This document shows, piece by piece, positions 8,579 through 16,687 of a DNA stretch of 64,000 nt. Under the pieces are notes generated by a model. It ran no database searches. It had not been told where the DNA came from and saw only the letters and a program-made list of their open reading frames with translations. The first letter of the stretch is position 1; the number at the start of each line of letters is the position of its first letter. Where the stretch lies: assembly GCA_031430575.1 (NCBI GenBank), contig JANPBT010000017.1, positions 169,748 to 233,747 of the forward strand, in the 5' to 3' direction. Position numbers and translations under genes: made by a program. Source of the stretch: JANMDS01 sp031430575 (GTDB taxonomy: Bacteria; Pseudomonadota; Gammaproteobacteria; Burkholderiales; Casimicrobiaceae).

Positions 8579-9255
8579 GCCATATCCTTCTCGTTGAAGA
8601 CGAACCTTCCATCCAAGCGCTCGTAGCGCTCAACCTGCGCAAAGCGGGCTATGATGTGGTCGCTGCCCTTGATGCGGCAACTGCAGTGATCGCGGTAGAT
8701 GCGCAATTGCCCGCGCTCGTGTTGCTCGATTGGATGCTGCCAGATCGGCCCGGCACCGACCTTTTGCGGCACTGGAGAGCCAATGCTCGCACGGCAAAAT
8801 TGCCGGTGTTGATGCTGACCGCGCGTAGCGAGGAAGAAGATATTGTCACCGCCCTCGATGCTGGTGCTGACGACTATCTCACCAAGCCGTTTTCCGTTAA
8901 AGAGCTCAATGCACGGGTACAAGCGCTACTGCGTCGTGCCAAGCCTGACGCTACGACGCAATCCGTCGAAATTGGTCGGCTACGGCTCGATCCGCTCACT
9001 GCGCAAGTGACGGCCGAGGGCGAACCGATCAAACTGTCGCCTCTTGAATTTCGTCTGCTGCACTTTTTTATGAAAACCCCCAATCATGTGCATTCCCGTA
9101 TTCGTATTTTGGATGCGGTATGGGGCGATCATGTTTTCATTGAAGAACGCACCGTTGATGTTCACATTAGAAGGCTGCGCGAAACCCTAGCGAAACACCG
9201 CCTCGAAACTGTCATCGAAACCGTACGCGGCGGCGGCTACTCCTTCGTTGGATAA
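8575..9255 (+). CDS. phoB: phosphate regulon response regulator PhoB
   Basis: OmpR/PhoB-type response regulator, 226 residues. The receiver domain has the acidic pair E8/D9, phosphoacceptor D52 in LLDWMLP, T82 and K104; an OmpR-type winged helix fills about 130-226. It starts at GTG 8575, overlapping the phoU stop (GTGA). It binds the 11-bp repeated units upstream of pstS. phoB and phoR lie in the same operon as the transporter here. Confidence 0.96.
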   Translation: MSHILLVEDEPSIQALVALNLRKAGYDVVAALDAATAVIAVDAQLPALVLLDWMLPDRPGTDLLRHWRANARTAKLPVLMLTARSEEEDIVTALDAGADDYLTKPFSVKELNARVQALLRRAKPDATTQSVEIGRLRLDPLTAQVTAEGEPIKLSPLEFRLLHFFMKTPNHVHSRIRILDAVWGDHVFIEERTVDVHIRRLRETLAKHRLETVIETVRGGGYSFVG

Positions 9256-10582
9256 CGCGCCTGCTCGGCCAAATTTACGTCGTTGGTTGCCGTTAGCCGC
9301 ATGGGTCATCCTTTCGCTATCGTTTGGGTACGTCGGTGGGGCGTTGATAGGCGCCTGCGTCGCTGCCGCTGGATTTGGTTGGGTCGCGATCACGGCAACC
9401 CGCACGTTATCTTCTGTCGATGCGCTCGCAAATGATTTCACCCTAGAAAGCACTGACCGCAGCCTTTTTGAGAACGACAACGCGTCGCACCCAATTAAAA
9501 AACGACTTTCCGACCAAGAAAGTGCAATAAGGCTTGCAAAAGCACAAGTCGAAACCATGCGCGCATCCTGGGATTTATTGCCAGAAAGCATCGTGCTGCT
9601 CGACGCTGCCCAACGTATTTTGTGGGCGAACAGTCCCGCAAAATCAATGATGGGAATTGATCGGGAATCCGATCATTTAAGCCCCTTGACCTTGGCATTT
9701 CGCGAACCACGGTTAACCGCTGCATTCCAGTCTAACTTTGAATCTCCACTTGAAACGCCAAGCCCAATCGACACTGCGCGGGTGCTCAGCTTTCAAGGCA
9801 TCCGCAATAAATCAGATGGCTGGCTACTCATCGCGTCGGATATCACCGCGAACCGTAAGGTCGAAAATATGCGCCGAGATTTCATTGGAAATATCGCGCA
9901 CGAACTCAAAACACCGCTGACCGTGCTTGCGGGCTTCACCGAAACAATGCAGCTATGCCCCGACTTAGCCCCCGACGAACGCGAGCAAGCGCTTGGGCAC
10001 ATGCAGGCGCAAACCGATGCGATGCAACGCTTAGTCAGTGATCTTTTGTCGCTCTCGCGCCTCGAAAGTGACGACGCCCATGCTCCATTTAATTCATTCC
10101 CGCTTTTGCCAGTGTTGCAACGCGCGTATGCGTCTGCGCGTGCAACGGTGGATAACCCCTGCGAAATTCGGATCGAGACTACGCATCCGTGGGTGCTGTT
10201 AGGCGTTGAAGACGAGATTGCAAGCGCGGTCACCAATCTTACCGTCAACGCGATTCGACACACGCACCAATCGGGAACGATTACGATTCGCGTGTCTGCA
10301 CCAAAAGGTGAAGGCTGCGAAATCACCGTCACCGATACCGGCACTGGCATTGCAGAGCAGCATTTACCGCGCCTGACCGAGCGCTTCTACCGAGTTGATC
10401 GCGGGCGTTCCCGCAAAAACGGGGGCACGGGGCTCGGCTTAGCCATTGTCAAGCATATTATGTTGCGGCACGAGGGCACGCTCTCGATTTCGAGCGAAAT
10501 TGGCCGGGGTAGTGTATTCACGTTGATGTTCCCTTCAAATCGGGTCGATTCAACCGCGATACCTGCGGCGCAGATTTCATAA
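9248..10582 (+). CDS. phoR: phosphate regulon sensor histidine kinase PhoR
   Basis: Membrane sensor kinase partner of PhoB, 444 residues. Two hydrophobic segments at about 12-50 anchor it; a PAS-like region follows (about 105-200). HisKA carries phosphoacceptor H218 (IAHELKTPL), and the ATPase domain shows the N box NLTVNAIRHT, G1 DTGTGI and G2 GGTGLGLAI. It starts at TTG 9248, eight bases inside phoB. Its last residues (IPAAQIS) are encoded by a DPR copy that runs up to the stop codon, so the C-terminus appears to have been rebuilt by the repeat. Confidence 0.94.
   Translation: MDNAPARPNLRRWLPLAAWVILSLSFGYVGGALIGACVAAAGFGWVAITATRTLSSVDALANDFTLESTDRSLFENDNASHPIKKRLSDQESAIRLAKAQVETMRASWDLLPESIVLLDAAQRILWANSPAKSMMGIDRESDHLSPLTLAFREPRLTAAFQSNFESPLETPSPIDTARVLSFQGIRNKSDGWLLIASDITANRKVENMRRDFIGNIAHELKTPLTVLAGFTETMQLCPDLAPDEREQALGHMQAQTDAMQRLVSDLLSLSRLESDDAHAPFNSFPLLPVLQRAYASARATVDNPCEIRIETTHPWVLLGVEDEIASAVTNLTVNAIRHTHQSGTITIRVSAPKGEGCEITVTDTGTGIAEQHLPRLTERFYRVDRGRSRKNGGTGLGLAIVKHIMLRHEGTLSISSEIGRGSVFTLMFPSNRVDSTAIPAAQIS
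10559..10577 (+). repeat. DPR copy at the 3' end of phoR
   Basis: Encodes IPAAQI at the extreme C-terminus of PhoR, one codon before the stop, immediately upstream of the terminator hairpin. Confidence 0.92.
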
Positions 10583-10608
10583 AAAAACCCGCTTTCGCGG
10601 GTTTTTTT
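10581..10608. terminator. bidirectional Rho-independent terminator after phoR
   Basis: Perfect 12-bp stem (AAAAAAACCCGC / GCGGGTTTTTTT) with a TTTC loop. It lies between the convergent phoR and comEA-like genes and has a T-run on both strands. Confidence 0.93.
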
Positions 10609-10626
10609 GACCAAATTACCAGTGAC

Positions 10627-11190
10627 TTATTGCTTCGGCTTTTCAGATTTAGCTGCGTCTTTTGTTGGCGCGTCTTTATTCGCTGCATCTTTTGAAGGAG
10701 CGTCAGCTTTTTTCGCCATCGTTTTTTCAGCTTTTTCTGCTTTCGCTTTGGCGGCTTTCTCTGCGTTCATCTCAGCCTTTGTTGGCTTCGCCGCTTTGTC
10801 GTCGGCCTTGGTAGGCTTGTCTGACTTAGCAGCGTCTTTAGCAACAGGCTTTTCATCTTTACCTTTTGCAGCGGCTGGCTTGTCTTTGGCAGCTTTGTCA
10901 GCCGCTTTTGGAGCAACGCCTTTAAAGCTTTTGCCGTCAACGGTCGCGCCGGAACCCGACATATCGGCGGCGTTGTTTGGGCCAATGCCGTCAACGCGCT
11001 TGATCATGTCATTCCAATCCGCAAATTTGCCAGCCTTGCGAGCGGCGATGATTTTGTCAGCCGTAACGGGGCCAATACCTTTAACGCCATCGAGCGCTGC
11101 TTTGTCGGCAGTATTAAAGTCTACCGCGGCAAATGCGAAGCCAGCCGTGGCCAGAAAACCTACAACTACCAACATCAATTTCTTAAACAT
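10627..11190 (-). CDS. comEA: ComEA-like helix-hairpin-helix DNA-binding protein, secreted, with Lys/Ala-rich tail
   Basis: Predicted periplasmic protein of 187 residues. The ATG at 11190 has AGGA upstream and starts a clear signal peptide (MFKKLMLVVVGFLAT...FAFA). The next ~60 residues form a ComEA-type double helix-hairpin-helix (VDFNTADKAALDGVKGIGP and VDGIGPNNAADM). In naturally transformable bacteria this domain binds incoming double-stranded DNA in the periplasm. The last ~110 residues are a low-complexity Lys/Ala/Asp tail, resembling histone H1-like tails, which is unusual for ComEA. Short ComEA-like proteins are common in Betaproteobacteria and not all have been shown to act in transformation. 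It is convergent with phoR and 150 bp downstream of alr. Confidence 0.85.
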   Translation of the reverse strand: MFKKLMLVVVGFLATAGFAFAAVDFNTADKAALDGVKGIGPVTADKIIAARKAGKFADWNDMIKRVDGIGPNNAADMSGSGATVDGKSFKGVAPKAADKAAKDKPAAAKGKDEKPVAKDAAKSDKPTKADDKAAKPTKAEMNAEKAAKAKAEKAEKTMAKKADAPSKDAANKDAPTKDAAKSEKPKQ

Positions 11191-11340
11191 CGTAAATCCT
11201 TTCCTGTGCGTGAGTGAGGTCGGTTTTTTCCGCCCGACGCGAACTATAACGGTTTTAAATGCCAACTGTTGACCTGCGCACGATTCAGATCATAAAAAAG
11301 CACATATTTAGCGCGTTTTCAGATAAATGGTGCGATTTGG

Positions 11341-12411
11341 CTAGCGAACGTGTACTGGAACCCGTGCGTTTAACCCAGTCAGAATTTCGTAGGCAATCGT
11401 GCCGCTATGGTCAGCAAGGGTATCCACGCTGACATGACGTCCCCAAAGCTGCGCAGGAGCACCAAACTGCGCCGCAGGTATGTCGGTAATGTCAACCGTA
11501 ATCTTATCCATTGAGACCCGTCCGACCAAGGGGGCAATCTGGCCTGCGACCCAGACCGGCGTTCCTTGCTTGGCACTACGGGGATAGCCATCGGCGTAAC
11601 CACCCGCCAAAACCGCAATACGGGAACGCCGGGTCGCGGTAAACGCACCGCCATAGCCGACCGACTCACCCGCTTGCACATGCTGCACTGCAATCACCTG
11701 CGTTGCGACCTCCATCGCTGGCTGCAGCCCGAGCGAAGCAGCGCTAACGCCCGCTAACGGCGACCCACCATAGAGCATGATTCCCGGTCGCGCGTAATCG
11801 CCGCCAACGCCGTTAAATTGCAAGGTTGCGCCGGAATTAGCGAGCGAGCGCATTGCATCAATGCCTTGGACTCCCGCATTAAACGCGGCGAGCTGCGAGG
11901 CAAATCCTTGCCGCTCATCGGCGCGGGCAAAGTGGGTCATCAACACAATTTCACCCACGTTGCCGCTCGCCCGTAACTGCGCCACGCGGGAACTCGCCTC
12001 AGGAAGTGGAAACCCGAGTCGATTCATTCCGCTATTTATTTTGACGAAAACTTTCATCGGCAACCCGAGGTGCGCCCGCTCAAGCATCGCGATTTGCTCA
12101 TCACAATGCACCACAGCAGCAATCTGGTGTCGTGAATACACATCAAGCTCGTCTGCGGCATAAAAGCCCTCCAGCACCACCAGCTCTTTAACCCAGCCCA
12201 GCCCTTCTCGCAAGAGCACTGCATTTTCCAATTCGATCACCGCTAAACCATCCGCACCCGCGAACGCCGGCGCAAGTCTGGCAATTCCGTGGCCGTAGGC
12301 ATTGGCCTTGACTACCGCATGCAGGTGCGTCCGTGCGCCGACTTCGGCACGGGCTCTGGCGAGGTTATGGGCAAACGCTGATGGGAAAACAGTTGCAATG
12401 ATCGGTCTCAT
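11341..12411 (-). CDS. alr: alanine racemase
   Basis: PLP-dependent interconversion of L- and D-alanine for peptidoglycan, cytoplasmic, 356 residues as usual. The PLP lysine is K35 (VVKANAYGHG) and the second catalytic base Y253 (SVGYGGAFT). A DPR copy near the 3' end encodes IPAAQF in a surface segment of the C-terminal beta domain. It is divergent from lplT with a single DPR copy between them. Confidence 0.96.
   Translation of the reverse strand: MRPIIATVFPSAFAHNLARARAEVGARTHLHAVVKANAYGHGIARLAPAFAGADGLAVIELENAVLLREGLGWVKELVVLEGFYAADELDVYSRHQIAAVVHCDEQIAMLERAHLGLPMKVFVKINSGMNRLGFPLPEASSRVAQLRASGNVGEIVLMTHFARADERQGFASQLAAFNAGVQGIDAMRSLANSGATLQFNGVGGDYARPGIMLYGGSPLAGVSAASLGLQPAMEVATQVIAVQHVQAGESVGYGGAFTATRRSRIAVLAGGYADGYPRSAKQGTPVWVAGQIAPLVGRVSMDKITVDITDIPAAQFGAPAQLWGRHVSVDTLADHSGTIAYEILTGLNARVPVHVR
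11464..11481 (-). repeat. DPR copy inside alr
   Basis: Coding strand reads IPAAQF; the tail flank is GTTT (not GATTT). Confidence 0.9.
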
Positions 12412-12492
12412 GGATTTGATTTTCGCGCAGTTGTAAGCAGTTGTATCAGGGGCGTGCTATAAAGCATCGAATATTTGCCGCAATTTTTAGCG

Positions 12493-12512
12493 AAATCTGC
12501 GCCGCAGGTATT
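12493..12512 (-). repeat. single intergenic DPR copy between alr and lplT
   Basis: Complete 20-bp match in the divergent promoter region, 81 bp from the alr start and 47 bp from the lplT start, without an inverted partner. Confidence 0.93.
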
Positions 12513-12559
12513 TGATTTAATACATAAAAACGAAAACGATACACCAGAAGGCAGACACA

Positions 12560-13837
12560 GTGGGACGCGGTTTTTACACCATCATGGCAGCGCAATTTTT
12601 TAGCTCGCTTGCCGATAATGCGCTATTTGTCGCAGCGATCGCGATGCTGCTCTTAAGCAATGCCCCAGCGTGGCATGGAGCCGCATTGGTGCCGATGTTC
12701 GCACTTTTTTATGTGGTTCTCGCGCCATTTGTTGGCGCATTTGCCGACGCATTGCCAAAAGGTCGCGTCATGTTTATCTCCAACACAATTAAGATCATCG
12801 GCTGTTTGATGATGTTGTTTGGAATCCATCCTTTACTGTCATACGCCATTGTCGGTCTCGGCGCCGCTGCGTATTCACCGGCGAAGTATGGGATCCTGAC
12901 TGAAATGCTGCCATCATCAAAACTGGTTGCAGCCAACGGATGGATCGAAGGACTCACAATTGCCTCGATCATTTTGGGCGGGGTGCTCGGCGGGCAACTG
13001 GTCGGTAAAACGGTCTCACATGCTTTGTTGTCATTTGATTTTCCCTGGATGTCCACTTCGGTGGATACCGCACCGGAAGCGGCGATTTCGATTCTGATTT
13101 TCGTGTACATCATTGCCGCCGGATTCAATCTGAAAATCCCGCGCACCAGCGCGCCACTATTGCGATTACCCTCGTCTCCGAGCGCGCTTATCGTTGATTT
13201 TTCTCGCTGCAATAGCAAGCTCTGGCGCGACAAGCTCGGGCAAATCTCACTCGCGGCGACGACTGTGCTCTGGGGCGTTTTTGGAAATATGCGCTACATC
13301 ATGTTCGCCTGGGCGGCAGCGGCGCTTTCATATGACACCACGAAAGCATCCAATCTCGCTGGCGTGGTCGCCATCGGCGCGGCGGTCGGAGCGATCATCG
13401 CAACATCAAAAATGCGACTTGACCACGCACCAAAAATACTTCCGCTTGGCAGCATCATGGGCGGGGCAATGATTCTCTTAATTTTCATCGATCAACTCTG
13501 GCTTGCCGTGCCCATGTTGATCTTGCTTGGCGTTGTCAACGGATTTTTAGTAGTTCCGATGAACGCGCTACTGCAGCATCGGGGTCACAGTCTCATGGGC
13601 GCTGGTCGCTCGATTGCTGTTCAAAATTTCAATGAACAACTCTGCATTTTGGCGTTGGGCGGGCTTCTAACGCTCATGACAAAACTTGGCGTATCAGCGT
13701 TTGGATCGATTACTGCGCTCGGTCTACTGGTTGCATTTGCGATGTATGGCGTGAATCGGTGGCATACCAGCAATCTTTCACGACACCCCGCCGAGATGGA
13801 TCACCTGCTAGCCATCGCGCGCAGCGAAAAGCACTAA
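12560..13837 (+). CDS. lplT: lysophospholipid transporter (MFS)
   Basis: Inner-membrane MFS flippase of 425 residues and about 12 membrane segments, matching LplT. LplT moves lyso-phosphatidylethanolamine inward for reacylation. Diagnostic stretches are FYTIMAAQFFSSLADNAL at the N-terminus and YSPAKYGILTEMLP. It starts at GTG 12560 with GAAGG upstream. No Aas acyltransferase is adjacent, so the reacylating partner must be elsewhere. Confidence 0.9.
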   Translation: MGRGFYTIMAAQFFSSLADNALFVAAIAMLLLSNAPAWHGAALVPMFALFYVVLAPFVGAFADALPKGRVMFISNTIKIIGCLMMLFGIHPLLSYAIVGLGAAAYSPAKYGILTEMLPSSKLVAANGWIEGLTIASIILGGVLGGQLVGKTVSHALLSFDFPWMSTSVDTAPEAAISILIFVYIIAAGFNLKIPRTSAPLLRLPSSPSALIVDFSRCNSKLWRDKLGQISLAATTVLWGVFGNMRYIMFAWAAAALSYDTTKASNLAGVVAIGAAVGAIIATSKMRLDHAPKILPLGSIMGGAMILLIFIDQLWLAVPMLILLGVVNGFLVVPMNALLQHRGHSLMGAGRSIAVQNFNEQLCILALGGLLTLMTKLGVSAFGSITALGLLVAFAMYGVNRWHTSNLSRHPAEMDHLLAIARSEKH

Positions 13838-13858
13838 AAAAGCCTATGAGATCGTGCG

Positions 13859-13875
13859 AATCTGCGCCGCAGGTA
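13859..13875 (-). repeat. single intergenic DPR copy after lplT
   Basis: Lies between the convergent lplT and DUF1631 genes; the head flank ends in GGTAC, not GGTATT. Confidence 0.88.
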
Positions 13876-13891
13876 CAGCACTAAAAAGCGA

Positions 13892-16627
13892 CTAACCGGG
13901 CGCGACGACGAGATCACTCAGCAGCGAATTGAGTGCGCGATCAACCACTGGCTCGCTATCTAATACGCGGGCTCGGTCTTCGCGAAACCATTCTGCGAGC
14001 TGCACCGGCGTTAAGCTCGCTGCTTTATGCCCCTGCCGCGTAGTGAATAGGTAAGTCGTGCGCTGCGGGCTGATCCAAGAAAGCTTTGCTAACTTGAGCT
14101 TTCCAACATCATCTTGCATTTCAATCCACATGCCGCGCTCCATCGCCATCGCAATTTCGCGGAACATATCGTCTGGCGCGTTTGATAAGTCGATATCGAT
14201 TTGCGCTTGCGGCACTTTTTCAGGTTGGCCTTTCGGCGACGCTGGCAGCTCGACGGTGAGTCCCTTAAAGAGACGCGCATGTAACTCAAACATCTTATCG
14301 AAAAAGGCGACCCGATCGTCCGCTGGCGTATCAACCGCTGTGCAGCCGGCCTTCAAATCGGCAAGTAATTTTGGCAGCCGCGAAATCATCTTACGCCGCA
14401 CATCGGGCTCAAGAGATTCTTTTATTGACTCAACCAGTAAATCGGCATGATCCAGTGATCGCTGCACCGGTTCGCTATGCTCGCCGTTGTCAGTGGTCAG
14501 CTTACGCACATACGCTAGCCAAGATTCACTCAGAAAATTAACAACAAATTGCGGCAGCGGCGCGCGGGCTAAGCGCTCCCGAATCGCGCGGCGCGCCCAG
14601 GCGTCAGCGGCAGAAGCCCGATCTTCAACTTCGGTAATTTCTGCGGCCTTGATTTCGACTGGTGCAGCCTCTTCCCCGATGCTCGTAACGAGGATATCTA
14701 GCTTTGCAGCGCCTTTGTTAAAAACCTCGAGATCAGTCTCAAAATCGCGCGCGATATCGTTCACAATTTCACGAATCGTCGTGTAGATCGGGTCATTCGC
14801 GCCATCCGTTTGCGACCACGTACGCCCAACCTCTGCCAATCGATTGAGCAGCACGCGACCCGGGTGCGTACGACTTGCAAAGAAATTACGATCAATCAAC
14901 GCCGCTTTTAAAAGCGGAATCTGCAAATGCGTGATCACGCCTTTCATTGCATCCTGCAGCCCATCGTCTTTGAAAACAAAATCAAACACCATGGCCACCA
15001 ACTCGATGGTCGTGAAGTCGAGTACCGATGCGTTAGACGCAAAATTTGGGCTCGAGGCAAGCGCGCGCAGCGGTTCCGTCGAATACGAGATCGGCGCGCC
15101 AACACCTCCCATTGCGCCTGCGAGCGCCGGGATCGCCAGCTCTTGCACGGCACTGACGACATCGCGTTGGGCAGCGCCGATACCATGCAATAGTTGCGGT
15201 GCTGCCGCTTGCATAACGCCAATACCCCCGCCCATCCCCGCAGGCATCGGCGCGCCGAGCAGCGCCATCGCGGCAATTTGCGGTGAATTTGCGTAGGCTG
15301 CATTGGCTTGTCCGCCAAACCCAGTCGGCGGCAATGGCGGGGCAACAATTTGCGGAAAGCCACCCTGCCCCTGACCTGATCCCATCATGCCAGCGCTTTG
15401 ACCGGGGTTTCCACCGTGCGCAGACGTCTGATACCCGCCGACTTGCCCGCTACTGGCAAATCCGGGCTGACCACCTTGACCTGCATAATTCTGCGAGCTC
15501 GCCCCCCCCGGAAAACTAGGCTGACCACTTTGAACTGGGTACGCCTGCTGGCTACCGCCCGGAAAACTGGGCTGACCGCCTTGACCTGAGTGGGTCTGTT
15601 GATTACCCCCTGGAAAACCGGGCTGACCGCCTTGACCCGGGAAGGCCTGCTGGCCAGAACCAGCACCTCCTTGGTAGGCCTGGCCAGCTTGCGCCGCAAA
15701 GTAGCCCAAACCAGGCTGCGCACCGCCGGCACCACCGAAGGCCGAAAGACCCGCCAATTGCGGGTTCATCGCTGCGACGCGTGCGAGCAGCGCCGTCGCG
15801 ACCTGCTCGCTTAGGGTCGCATCGTTCATGAGGTCATCTATTTTTTGGCGCGCCTTCTCTGCTCCACCGCCCCGCTCGGGACGCGCAGCACGCTCGACTT
15901 TGCGGGATTGGTTCACCCCGCTCGTGACGCCCCGCTGCTGCAAGAATTGATCAAGATCGCCATAAATCGGCGCCAAATCTAAAGGGAGTAAGCGCGATAA
16001 GGTACGCAGTGCGAGGGTGACTAGATTTGCGTTTTTCAGTGAATGTGTCATCGCATCGGCGGTCGCGTGGGCGACAACCGAGGTCGAGAACGGATTGTTT
16101 GCGGTCTCAATTTCAACCACTTTTAGCAGTGATGCCAATCGATTGGAAAATTTCGCCAAATTTTCTGACGCGCGCTCGGCCAGTCTCCCCGCATAAACGC
16201 GGGACGAAACGTCGATATCAACATCACCTTCATCGACTAAGCTGAGCTTACTTGAGGTCGGCGGCGCGACCTCAGTCAGCATATCAAGGCTTCGCACGTC
16301 AATAAGGCGATCAACGCGAGTGCGCAACGATTTACCAAATACGTCGGTCCATCCCCCAATATCAGCCTCGAGCAGCGCTTTGCAATCGAGCATCGAGCGC
16401 GCGAGGTTGGGCTCTAACTTATCGGATTGCTCGGTAAATTCGGTGACGACCGCATCAAAGACCTGCGATGCCTGAAAGTCAACGCGATGGCAAAACAAAT
16501 CCATGCAATCGCGCAGGCTTGCCGCTTGATCAGCTGTCAACGAATTCGGTGCAAAAAAAGTGGTCACGAGCGTGCGATTGACTTCAAAGTGAGATTTTGT
16601 GCTGAGGCGTTGCCTTAGCAGATTCAT
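13892..16627 (-). CDS. DUF1631 family protein with internal Gly/Gln/Pro tandem repeats
   Basis: Large cytoplasmic protein of 911 residues with no signal peptide or membrane segment, matching the DUF1631 family of unknown function (sometimes mislabelled thymidine phosphorylase). N- and C-terminal parts are helical and conserved-looking; WFREDRARVLDSEPVVDRA near the end is typical. The middle (about 325-460) is a Gly/Gln/Pro-rich disordered linker containing four ~17-residue repeats of the type QGGQPGFPGG. DUF1631 proteins often have variable middle regions. The gene stands alone, convergent with lplT and 60 bp downstream of hrpA. Confidence 0.82.
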   Translation of the reverse strand: MNLLRQRLSTKSHFEVNRTLVTTFFAPNSLTADQAASLRDCMDLFCHRVDFQASQVFDAVVTEFTEQSDKLEPNLARSMLDCKALLEADIGGWTDVFGKSLRTRVDRLIDVRSLDMLTEVAPPTSSKLSLVDEGDVDIDVSSRVYAGRLAERASENLAKFSNRLASLLKVVEIETANNPFSTSVVAHATADAMTHSLKNANLVTLALRTLSRLLPLDLAPIYGDLDQFLQQRGVTSGVNQSRKVERAARPERGGGAEKARQKIDDLMNDATLSEQVATALLARVAAMNPQLAGLSAFGGAGGAQPGLGYFAAQAGQAYQGGAGSGQQAFPGQGGQPGFPGGNQQTHSGQGGQPSFPGGSQQAYPVQSGQPSFPGGASSQNYAGQGGQPGFASSGQVGGYQTSAHGGNPGQSAGMMGSGQGQGGFPQIVAPPLPPTGFGGQANAAYANSPQIAAMALLGAPMPAGMGGGIGVMQAAAPQLLHGIGAAQRDVVSAVQELAIPALAGAMGGVGAPISYSTEPLRALASSPNFASNASVLDFTTIELVAMVFDFVFKDDGLQDAMKGVITHLQIPLLKAALIDRNFFASRTHPGRVLLNRLAEVGRTWSQTDGANDPIYTTIREIVNDIARDFETDLEVFNKGAAKLDILVTSIGEEAAPVEIKAAEITEVEDRASAADAWARRAIRERLARAPLPQFVVNFLSESWLAYVRKLTTDNGEHSEPVQRSLDHADLLVESIKESLEPDVRRKMISRLPKLLADLKAGCTAVDTPADDRVAFFDKMFELHARLFKGLTVELPASPKGQPEKVPQAQIDIDLSNAPDDMFREIAMAMERGMWIEMQDDVGKLKLAKLSWISPQRTTYLFTTRQGHKAASLTPVQLAEWFREDRARVLDSEPVVDRALNSLLSDLVVAPG
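15465..15671 (-). repeat. in-frame tandem repeat, four units, period 51-54 bp
   Basis: Unit starts at 15465, 15519, 15570 and 15621 (spacings 54, 51, 51), each beginning GGCTGACC on the + strand and encoding GGQPxF. All lengths are multiples of three, so the array can change copy number without breaking the frame. Confidence 0.88.
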
Positions 16628-16687
16628 GTTTTTGGAATATTACACCCCAAACGCCAAAAATGAGGTGTTTGCCCTTGATAACTAGGG

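Noticed and set aside
10607..11272. Long plus-strand frame rich in Ala/Phe/Ser
   Set aside because: It is the antisense shadow of the Lys/Ala-rich comEA-like gene.
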